Source of the DNA: Rhizobiales bacterium 62-17
Lineage (GTDB): Bacteria > Pseudomonadota > Alphaproteobacteria > Rhizobiales > Beijerinckiaceae
Reading direction: 5' to 3'
Assembly (NCBI GenBank): GCA_001898965.1
Contig: MKVW01000009.1
Location: 124,001 to 188,000, forward strand
DNA length: 64,000 bases
Of this stretch, positions 35,764 through 43,373 are shown one piece after another; position 1 is the stretch's first letter, and each line of letters opens with the position of its first letter. The notes beneath the pieces are model-generated. The model made no database searches. It was given only the letters and a program-made list of their open reading frames with translations, and was not told the DNA's origin. Position numbers and translations under genes: made by a program.

Positions 35764-36762
35764 TCACACCGCCTCGGCCTTGAAGCCACGATGGAAACGG
35801 GCGCAATTGCACAGCCCGGCTTTATGGAAGCGCGCCATGTCGCCCCACAGATCGATCGGCGCCCATGTTTCCTTGGAGCCGAACTCGCGATAGAGCGAGG
35901 CGACGTTGATGACGATGCGCTCGGAATCGAGCCAATCGAGATAGGGATCCATCTTGATCATCGTCGCGGCGGTATAGCGATCGACGCCCGCATCGTAGAG
36001 CTTGCGCGCTTCGCCATGGATATATTCGAGATAGCTCTTGAAGCTGCGCACCGCCGCCTTGTCGGCGATCGGCCCATGGCCCGGCACGATGACATCGACA
36101 TCGAGACCGAGGATCAGATCGCAAGCCTTGATCCAATTGCCGACCGGGCCGGCCCAGATCACCGGATGGCCGCCGACGAAAAGCAGATCGCCCGCATAGA
36201 GGATTCTATCCTTGGGCACATGGATCAGCGTATCGCCCTTGGTGTGCGCCGGGCCGGCATAGATGAGCTTGACCTCCTTGTCGCCAACCTTGAGATCGAG
36301 ATTGCCGCTGAAGGTCTTGGTGGGGGCCGTATAGCGCACGTCCTCCCAGGCGAAATGCTGGCCCATCATCTCGTAGAGAAAAGCCCCGCCCTCGCCCAAT
36401 TGCTTGTAGTTGCGCTTCAAGTCGGCGATGGCATCGGGCTTGCGTTCGAACATTTCCTCGGCGGTGGCCTCGGTGGTGATGATCTCTGCGTCGGTGATGA
36501 GCTGATTGCCGAAGGTGTGGTCGCCATTGGCGTGGGTGTTGACCAAGGTCTTGATCTTGCGCGCCGCCGGCACGGCATCGCGCATGACGTCGAGCATCTC
36601 CTGGGTCAGCTTCAGGTCGAACAGGGTATCGACAAGCAGGTTCTGCTCGCCGTCGACGATCAGACCGGCATTGCTCCAGCCCCACCCGCCGTCGGGCAAT
36701 AGATAAGCATGGTTGCCGTGTCCCAGGTCATGCAGACCTTTCGTATATTGCCACTTGCTCAC
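35764..36762 (-). CDS. MBL-fold hydrolase with HxNxDH motif
   Basis: This 332-residue protein has a metallo-beta-lactamase fold: NLLVDTLFD, LVNTHANGDHTFGN, AGPAHTKGDTLIH, LYAGDLLFVGGHPVIW and IVPGHGP. The usual HxHxDH is HANGDH here, a variant found in one large MBL subgroup in which one zinc ligand is replaced by Asn. No signal peptide. It starts with GTG at 36762, supported by GGAGGAG and the lack of any nearby ATG. It follows TetR and precedes the FAH-family gene, so a lactone or ester hydrolase step is likely. Confidence 0.84.
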   Translation of the reverse strand: MSKWQYTKGLHDLGHGNHAYLLPDGGWGWSNAGLIVDGEQNLLVDTLFDLKLTQEMLDVMRDAVPAARKIKTLVNTHANGDHTFGNQLITDAEIITTEATAEEMFERKPDAIADLKRNYKQLGEGGAFLYEMMGQHFAWEDVRYTAPTKTFSGNLDLKVGDKEVKLIYAGPAHTKGDTLIHVPKDRILYAGDLLFVGGHPVIWAGPVGNWIKACDLILGLDVDVIVPGHGPIADKAAVRSFKSYLEYIHGEARKLYDAGVDRYTAATMIKMDPYLDWLDSERIVINVASLYREFGSKETWAPIDLWGDMARFHKAGLCNCARFHRGFKAEAV

Positions 36763-36786
36763 GCACGCTCCTCCCTCAATCTCTTT

Positions 36787-37446
36787 CTACGTATCGAACC
36801 CCTTCACCCAGAATTTGATGCCCTCTTCCACCAGCTTCCGGCGATCGGATGTATCGGCCACCCCCTCCGACAGACGCGCCATGCGATTGTTGGGTCCGCA
36901 ATCGGACACGGCCGAGAGAACCGCGCCGAGGCCCAGCGAATAGCGCCACCAGATGTCGGCATCGGAAAGATGCGGGCGCGCCTTCTTGAGCAGGCGCACG
37001 GTGCGCAGTGCCACTTCGTCGAAATAGGTGATGATGCTCGCCGTCGTCAGTTCCGGCCGGCGCACGCTGGCGAGCCGCAGCTGGTGCAGAATGTAGATGA
37101 CGAGCAGACGCGCATGTTCCTCGCCCTCCACATAGGGACGGATGAAGGCGCGAAACAAATCTTCCAGGTCGACCGGGTTGTCGCCAGCCGCGGCTTCGAG
37201 CGCCTCATATTCGGCGATACGAGCGTCGCGCACGTCCTTGGCGAGGCGCTCCAGCACCTCCTGCGCCAGCCCGAGTTTGGAGCCGTAATGGAAGTTCACC
37301 GTGCCCAGGCTGATGCCGGCGGCATCGACGATCTGGCGCATGGTGGTGTTCTCGACGCCCTGTTCGGCAAACAGCCGCAAGGCCGATTCCGCTATGGCAT
37401 CGCGGGTCGGGTTGGGCTTGGCGTTGAACACACGTTTTGAACACAT
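36787..37446 (-). CDS. TetR-family repressor of the divergent catabolic locus
   Basis: This 219-residue regulator has an N-terminal TetR HTH (TRDAIAESALRLFAEQGVENTTM, then DAAGISLGTVNFHYGSKLGL) and a ligand-binding C-terminal domain. ATG at 37446 lies inside a near-perfect palindrome; a GTG at 37431 is the alternative start. It is the first gene of the minus-strand operon and faces the cupin/Rieske operon across 217 bases, so it probably represses itself and one or both operons until a substrate-derived ligand binds. Confidence 0.87.
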   Translation of the reverse strand: MCSKRVFNAKPNPTRDAIAESALRLFAEQGVENTTMRQIVDAAGISLGTVNFHYGSKLGLAQEVLERLAKDVRDARIAEYEALEAAAGDNPVDLEDLFRAFIRPYVEGEEHARLLVIYILHQLRLASVRRPELTTASIITYFDEVALRTVRLLKKARPHLSDADIWWRYSLGLGAVLSAVSDCGPNNRMARLSEGVADTSDRRKLVEEGIKFWVKGFDT

Positions 37447-37454
37447 GTTCAAAA
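37435..37454. promoter_or_regulatory. Probable TetR operator overlapping tetR start
   Basis: TTTTGAACA and TGTTCAAAA are perfect 9-bp inverted arms separated by CA. The TetR ATG (37446-37444 on the minus strand) lies in the centre. This layout is typical of autoregulatory TetR sites. Confidence 0.7.
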
Positions 37455-37581
37455 TCTGGCCCAGAACCGCGCCGCCGTCAATCGATCAGCGGCGCGCCGA
37501 AAAGAAATTTAACACCATGGACTTGGCCGTTGGACGGTGGCGACCACTGCCTGCCCTGGGCTTGGCATTTAAAGCCCTATC

Positions 37582-37607
37582 CTGTCATCTTGACAGAATG
37601 CTGTCAT
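37582..37607. promoter_or_regulatory. Triple half-site upstream of cupin operon
   Basis: Three half-sites alternate: CTGTCA (37582-37587), TGACAG (37591-37596) and CTGTCA (37601-37606). They form two overlapping palindromes with 3- and 4-base spacers. They lie about 60 bases before the cupin start. The sequence differs from the TetR palindrome, so another regulator may act here. Confidence 0.55.
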
Positions 37608-37663
37608 ATAAGGCATGACTCTCGAACTGGCCGATCGCACGTGCCGAGACCCGAGGGAGAAAC

Positions 37664-39019
37664 ATGCGCCGCAAGAACCGGGCTGATCTGTTTGCCGAGG
37701 CCACGAGCCGCGGCAACTACGATGAAATGCCGATCCTCGAACTCGGCATCGATCCGCAACTGCATCTCAGTCGCAACGAGGTGGTGCAGCCCTTCTTCCT
37801 GATCTGCGAACATGATTGCGTGCTGGTGCAGATGTCGGGATCGGCACGTATCGAATTCCGCGACGCCTCGGTCAATTATTTCGATCTTGCGCTCGGCGAC
37901 TTTGTTTACGTCCCCGGCGGCACCCCGCATCGCCTGCTGCCGCGCGAAGCCTCCGTCCATCTGCGCTACAAGGCCGATGATCCAGGCCTCGAAGCCGTAG
38001 CCTGGTTTTCGGAAGAAACCGGTAGAGAGATCAGCCGCGTCACCTTCGATTGCGCCACTGAACTGCCGCAGGAAGGCTATCTCAGAGCCTGCGAACTCTT
38101 TAATGCCACGCCCTCCATGCGCACATGCCCGGCGACAGGCAAGGTGCTGCCACCCATCGATCTGACGCCCTTCAACTGGCAGGACTTGGCACAAGACATT
38201 CGCGCGTCTGAGAAGAGCGAGCGCGAGCGCGCCGCCAAGCGCGGTTTGTCTTTCGCAGCATCGAAGCCCCGCGCCGATCGCATCTTCCGCGCGCCGCCGA
38301 GCCATACCGAGCCGCTGCGCGTCAATGTCTACGATGCCGTGCGCTCATCAACGACACAGCTCAATCCCCTGTTCCCCTATCTCGGTGCCGGCTGCATCGT
38401 GCCCTGCACCGCCATGCACGATCCCGAATTCAAGGGCACCATGGGCTACTTCCTGCACGAGAACACCCAGCAGGAAGTCAATGTCTGCTTTGGCGCGCGC
38501 AGCAGTTTCCGCGCGCCGGGCCAGGTCTTCGTCGGCCCGCTGCATCATGGCGTCGGCGACAAGCCTTCGCCTGACGACGATCACGCCGGCGACAAACATG
38601 GTGTCGGCGAACGGCCGGGTAATGGCGATCGCGCCGACATGATCGCCATCGCCGTCATCACCCAGCGCCAGGCGATCGACACGCCGCAGCGCGAAGCCTT
38701 CTCCATCATCTGCGCCAAATGTGACACGGAGCTGCATCGCTATCCCTACGATGCCCATGACTTTCCCGATGCGATCGAAACCAACGATCCGGTTCTGATC
38801 GGCCTGCCGACGATCACCCAGGATGCCTTCATCGTCGAGCAGATCAACCGCGACCCCGCCATGCGGACTTGCAAGAGCTGCGGCCACCTCAACGCGCCAT
38901 TCCCGACGCAATATTGGGGCTGGGCCGATTATCGCCGCCGCACGCATGTCGTGGTGCAAGCGCGCAAGACCATGATCGAGGCCGCCGCGAAAACCGCCGC
39001 GCCCGCACCTGTCGCCTGA
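37664..39019 (+). CDS. Two-cupin protein with C-terminal zinc ribbon (3-hydroxyanthranilate dioxygenase-like N-terminus)
   Basis: This 451-residue protein appears to hold two cupin-like domains. The first (about residues 30-135) resembles 3-hydroxyanthranilate 3,4-dioxygenase: NEVVQPFFLICEHDCVLVQMSG, then GDFVYVPGGTPHRL. The second (about 215-345) has FLHENTQQEVNV and VFVGPLHHGVGD, with a charged DDDHAGDKHG insert. Near the end are two Cys pairs, CAKC (350-353) and CKSC (403-406), likely one zinc or iron site. A dioxygenase-type Rieske ferredoxin gene starts 10 bases downstream. I infer an iron-dependent ring-opening or oxygenation enzyme; I do not know a characterised protein with this layout. 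Confidence 0.72.
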   Translation: MRRKNRADLFAEATSRGNYDEMPILELGIDPQLHLSRNEVVQPFFLICEHDCVLVQMSGSARIEFRDASVNYFDLALGDFVYVPGGTPHRLLPREASVHLRYKADDPGLEAVAWFSEETGREISRVTFDCATELPQEGYLRACELFNATPSMRTCPATGKVLPPIDLTPFNWQDLAQDIRASEKSERERAAKRGLSFAASKPRADRIFRAPPSHTEPLRVNVYDAVRSSTTQLNPLFPYLGAGCIVPCTAMHDPEFKGTMGYFLHENTQQEVNVCFGARSSFRAPGQVFVGPLHHGVGDKPSPDDDHAGDKHGVGERPGNGDRADMIAIAVITQRQAIDTPQREAFSIICAKCDTELHRYPYDAHDFPDAIETNDPVLIGLPTITQDAFIVEQINRDPAMRTCKSCGHLNAPFPTQYWGWADYRRRTHVVVQARKTMIEAAAKTAAPAPVA

Positions 39020-39029
39020 GAGAAGATCA

Positions 39030-39362
39030 ATGACCGAATTGGCTTATCATCGCGTCGCGTCCGCTGCAGATCTCGACGACGGCGATGTGCGCGAGGCACA
39101 GGTGGGCAGCACTCTGTTGGCCATCTATCGCCTGGGCGAAGATTTCTACGCCACCGCCGGCATTTGTACCCATGCCTATGCGCGCATGGCGGAAGGCTAT
39201 GTGGAAGGCGAGATCATCGAATGCCCCTATCACGGCGGCGCTTTCGAGATTCGCACCGGCAAGGCGGTCGCCGCGCCCTGCACGCATGACCTCAAGACCT
39301 TTCCCGTGCGCGTCGACGGTGACGACGTACTTGTCGGCCTGCCCGTTGGCCTGCCCGCATGA
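39030..39362 (+). CDS. Dioxygenase-type Rieske [2Fe-2S] ferredoxin
   Basis: This 110-residue protein has the Rieske motifs CTHAYARM and CPYHGGAFEIRTGKAVAAP, close to ferredoxins that feed ring-hydroxylating oxygenases, with the CxH...CxxH cluster ligands. No oxygenase alpha or beta subunit and no ferredoxin reductase lies in the window, so its acceptor may be the cupin protein next to it. It begins 10 bases after the cupin stop with GAGAAG upstream, and its stop overlaps the next ATG. Confidence 0.9.
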   Translation: MTELAYHRVASAADLDDGDVREAQVGSTLLAIYRLGEDFYATAGICTHAYARMAEGYVEGEIIECPYHGGAFEIRTGKAVAAPCTHDLKTFPVRVDGDDVLVGLPVGLPA

Positions 39363-40348
39363 CGGCGCTTGTGAAAATTCCGCCACCCGCACTGGGCCGT
39401 TCGCTGACTTTGCATTTCAAGGGCGATTGGGGCCGCGCCAATCTGCATCGCGTCATGGGCTGGCTCGGTTACGAACTCGGCCGTCTCGCCGGCCCGCGCT
39501 TTCGCTTCGCCATCTGGAACGGCTTGGGCGGTTTGGACGCGGCGCGCGCCGTCGGCCGTGGCGAAGTCGATGTCGCCATCATGACGCCGGCCCATTGCGC
39601 CCGCATGGCCCTTGAGGGCACCGGCTTTTGCACCGGCGAAGCCTTTCCGCATCTGCGCGCCTTGGGCCTCGTGCCGCAGAACGATCGCCTCATCCTGGCG
39701 ATCCGTCGCGAACACAATATTCGCAGCTTCGCCGATCTGCGCGCCCAGCAGCCGCCGCTACGCATCATCGCGGCGCGCGACGACGGCCTAAATCTCATCG
39801 GCCAGGTGACGCAGGAATTCATGCGCGCCGCCGGCATTCCCCGCGAAACGCTCGAAAGCTGGGGCGGCCGCTATCTGGAGCGCGACGAGCCGGTCGATTG
39901 CTTTCATGACATGACGGCGGGCCAGGCCGATGCCATCATCATGGAAGCGGTGATGACCGATTGGTGGCACACCATGGCCAAGAAAGTGGACCTCCACTAT
40001 CTGCCGATCGAACCGGCCACCAAGGATCAGCTGCACCACGCCTACGGCTGGCCGAGCGCCACCTTGCCGGCGAACTATCAGCCGGGCCTCGACGTCGAAA
40101 CCGAATTCCTCGACTTTTCCGATTTCATTCTGCTGACGACCACCGATCTGCCCGACGATGTCGCCTATGCCATGGCCTGGAGCCTGATCGAGCGTTACGA
40201 GGGCTTGTCGCGGCAGTATGCGCACATCCCGCCGGAACGCAGCTCCGTGGGTTACCCGATCGACCCGAAGGCGGCCTGCCGCACGTCGATCCCGCTGCAC
40301 CCTGGCGCTGAACGCTACTATCGGGATGCGGGGCATCTTAGAGATTAG
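39359..40348 (+). CDS. TAXI/NMT1-like binding-fold protein without signal peptide
   Basis: This 329-residue protein resembles TAXI-type TRAP receptors in fold wording: FRFAIWNGLGGLDAARAVGRGEVDVAIMTPAHCARMA, LGLVPQNDRLILAIRRE, then AGQADAIIMEAVMTDWW. The N-terminus (MTALVKIPPPALGR) has no signal peptide, so it should stay in the cytoplasm. Its ATG overlaps the Rieske stop (ATGA). The leaderless state and coupling to a ferredoxin suggest an enzymatic or substrate-carrier role instead of transport, as in a few decarboxylases with this fold. Function not determined. Confidence 0.7.
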   Translation: MTALVKIPPPALGRSLTLHFKGDWGRANLHRVMGWLGYELGRLAGPRFRFAIWNGLGGLDAARAVGRGEVDVAIMTPAHCARMALEGTGFCTGEAFPHLRALGLVPQNDRLILAIRREHNIRSFADLRAQQPPLRIIAARDDGLNLIGQVTQEFMRAAGIPRETLESWGGRYLERDEPVDCFHDMTAGQADAIIMEAVMTDWWHTMAKKVDLHYLPIEPATKDQLHHAYGWPSATLPANYQPGLDVETEFLDFSDFILLTTTDLPDDVAYAMAWSLIERYEGLSRQYAHIPPERSSVGYPIDPKAACRTSIPLHPGAERYYRDAGHLRD

Positions 40349-40400
40349 TCAGAGACGAACGTCGCGGAATTCTTGCGTAGAAATCTTGGGGAGGGATTTC

Positions 40401-41747
40401 ATGGAAGCCAAACAGACCGTCCACATCGCGCCTTTGCTCGACGACATGAAGATCGGCCGCTACCACATCGGCATCTTCATCCTGTGCTTCGTCACTCTGT
40501 TTCTCGACGGCATGGATTTCGCCGCCGTCCTCGTCGCCGCGCCGGCCATCCTGCGCGACTGGCAGCTTGAGCCAAAGGTGATGGGCACGATCTTTGGCGC
40601 CGGCAATCTTGGCCTGCTCATCGGCGCGGTCGCTTTCGGCAAGCTTGGTGACGTCTACGGCCGCCGCATCGGCATCATCGCCGGCGTTCTGACCTATAGC
40701 CTACCGGCGCTCGCCACCGCTTTCGCCGATTCCTACGAACATCTGCTGGCCCTGCGCTTCCTCACCTGCATCGGCATCGGCGGCGTCCTTCCCAATATCG
40801 TCACGCTATTGACCGAGGGCGCGCCGAAGCGCGTGCGCGGTAGTTCGGTCATGCTGGCCCTGATCGGTTATGCCCTCGGCCCCGCCGCTGTCGGCGGTCT
40901 CGCCGCTTTCCTCATTCCGCGCACCGGCTGGCCGTCGGTGTTTCTGGTCGTCGGCATCGCCGGCACCTTGCTCGGCATCCTGCTCTATTTCGTCCTGCCC
41001 GAGTCGATCCGCTATCTCGCATTGAAAAAGCCGCAGTCGGAGGAATTGCGTCAGGCGCTGCGCCGCATTGCGCCCGATCTCGCCATCGCCCCGCAGACCC
41101 AATTCGTCCTCGGCGATACGAGCCAGAAGAAACTTGTCCTCGCCGATCTGTTCCGCGACCGGCTGGCGACGATCACGCCTTTGCTCTGGGCCGTGTTTTT
41201 CGTCGAAACCCTCACCTTCATGACCTTGGTCAGTTGGGTGCCGATCCTGCTCCAGCGCAGTGGCGTATCGCCGGCCATGGCTTCGCTGGCTTTCGCCTAT
41301 GGCGCGGTCGGCGGCGTCATCGCGCAACTGCTGCTGTCGCGCTTCATCGATTCCTTCGGTTGGCTGACGACGCTGTTCGCCACCATCGTCGCGGTCGGCG
41401 CTCTCTTCGCGCTCGGCATGCCCGACCTGACGCCGACCGTGGTCATCAGCCTGATCGTCGTCGCCATGTCGTTTGCCACCAGCGCGCACAATTCGCTCTA
41501 CAGCCTGGTCGGCCCGTTCTATCCCACCGCCATTCGCGGCAACGGCGTCGGGCTCGCCAGCGGTGCCGCGCGTGTCGCTGCGATCATCGGTCCGGTGGTC
41601 GGCGGTCTGCTGGTCTCGCAACTGTCGCTGAGCGGCATGGGCATCGCCATGGCGATCCCCTACATCGCCACCGCCATTCTCTGCCTGGTCTTCTACGCGT
41701 TGCGCACCCGCCCGGCGCCAGGTGTCAACGAACGCGCACACGCCTGA
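40401..41747 (+). CDS. AAHS-family aromatic acid:proton symporter (MFS)
   Basis: This 448-residue MFS protein has twelve hydrophobic segments. FLDGMDFAAVLVAAPAI is the membrane-embedded acidic motif of the aromatic acid:H+ symporters (PcaK, BenK, MhpT group), and GKLGDVYGRRIGI is the MFS loop 2-3 motif. The ATG at 40401 follows GGGGAGGG. It stands between the TAXI-like gene and a porin, so the locus has two inner-membrane uptake routes, this symporter and the ABC importer. Confidence 0.88.
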   Translation: MEAKQTVHIAPLLDDMKIGRYHIGIFILCFVTLFLDGMDFAAVLVAAPAILRDWQLEPKVMGTIFGAGNLGLLIGAVAFGKLGDVYGRRIGIIAGVLTYSLPALATAFADSYEHLLALRFLTCIGIGGVLPNIVTLLTEGAPKRVRGSSVMLALIGYALGPAAVGGLAAFLIPRTGWPSVFLVVGIAGTLLGILLYFVLPESIRYLALKKPQSEELRQALRRIAPDLAIAPQTQFVLGDTSQKKLVLADLFRDRLATITPLLWAVFFVETLTFMTLVSWVPILLQRSGVSPAMASLAFAYGAVGGVIAQLLLSRFIDSFGWLTTLFATIVAVGALFALGMPDLTPTVVISLIVVAMSFATSAHNSLYSLVGPFYPTAIRGNGVGLASGAARVAAIIGPVVGGLLVSQLSLSGMGIAMAIPYIATAILCLVFYALRTRPAPGVNERAHA

Positions 41748-41781
41748 ATATCGACATCACGTTTTAACTGGAGGGGTAATT

Positions 41782-43230
41782 ATGAAGCCTGTCAAAACGG
41801 CGCTCGTTGGCGCCGGCGCTATTTTTTTGCCTGCCGCCATGGCTCATGGCGCCGACTTGCCGTCGCGCAAGGCCGCGCCTGTCGAATATGTACGAATCTG
41901 CGACGCCTACGGCGCGGGCTTCTACTGGATACCCGGCACGGACACCTGTTTGAAGGTCGGGGGCCGCGTCCGCGTCGACATGTGGTACACACCGGCGAAG
42001 AATGCCGTCGTCCACCGCTCAACAGCCAGCGCCGCCGTTCCGGCGAACACATTCGTTTCGTCGAACGGAGTTGACCAGTACGGCTGGTATGCGCGCGGCA
42101 TCGTCAACATGGATGCCCGCACGCAATCCGCCTGGGGCACGGTGCAGACGGTCTTCGCTCTGCGTCTGATGTCGAGTTCCGGCCTCGCCAATACGCCACC
42201 GAGCTACACCGCAGGGACCTTTGCCGCAGGCAATGCATCTTCGGCAACGGTTGAAGCAGCCTACATCCGTTTCGCTGGCTTCACCATCGGTCAGGCTTCT
42301 TCCAATTTCACGTTCCTGCCGCCGGTTCAGTATCATTCGATGTTCTCCGCCATTTTTCCAGGCGGCATCCGCCAACTCGCCTATACGGCGACGTTCGGCA
42401 GCGGCTTTTCGGCGACCATCGCACTGGAAAATAGAGCTGAGTTGATCAGTGGGAACTCGGTCAACACACTCGGCGCCAATCCGTTCACCGTCACCGCGGC
42501 AACGGCAGGCCCCGTTGCGCAGCGGCTGCCGATTCTCGTCGGCAACATCCGCGTCGACCAGTCATGGGGCGCCGCGATGCTGTCGGCCGCGGTCTTTGAG
42601 AACACCGCCACCTTCGGCAACGCCGCCCTTGCCGTGGTCGGCAATGCCGGTCCACGCGTCAGCCGCACGGGCTGGGCGGTCAGCGGTGGCTTGAAGATCA
42701 ACCTGCCGATGCTTGCCCAAGGCGACAGCATTCAAGCGTGGATGGCCTACGGCGTCGGTGCGCTCGACTATGTAACGACTTCAGGCAGCAATTCGAATCC
42801 GCTTTTCGCCACCAACTGGCTCGGTGGCTTCCTTCGCGCCGACCGCAACCTGACCCTCTATTGCGTGAATGCCGCTTGTACGATTGGCGGCGCGGAACAG
42901 ACCAAGGCCTGGTCCGCGGCAGCGGTTTTCACCCACTATTGGACGCCGTCGTTGCGCTCGAATTTCATTGGATCTTACGCGCGAATCATTCCGGGTCAGG
43001 TCGCCCGGAATACGGCTTGGGCAAATGGCGGCCTGTCGGAGGCTTCGGTTTGGGGCGTCATGGGCAGCCTGATCTGGTCGCCCGTCCGCAACTTCGATCT
43101 CGGTGTCGAACTGTCCTACGCGAAACTGAATCAAAGCCTGCCGCTCTCGGTTCCCGTCGGCCTCGGCACACTGGCGCAGGTCAGTCCCAGCAACTGGACG
43201 GGCCGCGTTCGCGTCGAGCGGACGTTCTGA
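41782..43230 (+). CDS. Porin, Porin_2 (rhizobial Omp2-type) family
   Basis: This 482-residue outer-membrane porin starts with a signal peptide (KTALVGAGAIFLPAAMAHGA). It continues with the alphaproteobacterial porin opening LPSRKAAPVEYVRICDAYGAGFYWIPGTDTCLKVGG, in which two Cys likely pair, and ends VRVERTF with the C-terminal Phe. The ATG at 41782 has GGAGGGG upstream. A strong terminator follows. It probably provides outer-membrane entry for the substrate of this operon; it could also be a general porin. Confidence 0.9.
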   Translation: MKPVKTALVGAGAIFLPAAMAHGADLPSRKAAPVEYVRICDAYGAGFYWIPGTDTCLKVGGRVRVDMWYTPAKNAVVHRSTASAAVPANTFVSSNGVDQYGWYARGIVNMDARTQSAWGTVQTVFALRLMSSSGLANTPPSYTAGTFAAGNASSATVEAAYIRFAGFTIGQASSNFTFLPPVQYHSMFSAIFPGGIRQLAYTATFGSGFSATIALENRAELISGNSVNTLGANPFTVTAATAGPVAQRLPILVGNIRVDQSWGAAMLSAAVFENTATFGNAALAVVGNAGPRVSRTGWAVSGGLKINLPMLAQGDSIQAWMAYGVGALDYVTTSGSNSNPLFATNWLGGFLRADRNLTLYCVNAACTIGGAEQTKAWSAAAVFTHYWTPSLRSNFIGSYARIIPGQVARNTAWANGGLSEASVWGVMGSLIWSPVRNFDLGVELSYAKLNQSLPLSVPVGLGTLAQVSPSNWTGRVRVERTF

Positions 43231-43253
43231 TCGGCATTTGCTTGACCAACGAG

Positions 43254-43281
43254 AACGCCGCCGGATTTCGGCGGCGTTTTC
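43254..43281 (+). terminator. Intrinsic terminator after porin
   Basis: AACGCCGCC (43254-43262) and GGCGGCGTT (43270-43278) form a perfect 9-bp stem with a 7-base loop, followed by TTTTC. It lies 24 bases after the porin stop and ends the cupin-to-porin operon. Confidence 0.85.
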
Positions 43282-43295
43282 TATGGTCGCGCCAT

Positions 43296-43373
43296 CATTG
43301 CGAGGAGCGTAACAACGAAGCAATCCCTGGCTTCACAGGTTGACGGCTGGATTGCTTCGCGGCGCTCGCAATG
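43296..43373. repeat. Short palindromic repeat covering an epimerase 3' end
   Basis: CATTGCGAG (43296-43304) and CGAAGCAATCC (43316-43326) are mirrored by GGATTGCTTCG (43349-43359) and CTCGCAATG (43365-43373). This is a family commonly seen in alphaproteobacterial intergenic regions. It is unrelated to the 6763 and 19057 elements. The epimerase stop codon lies inside it. Confidence 0.75.
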
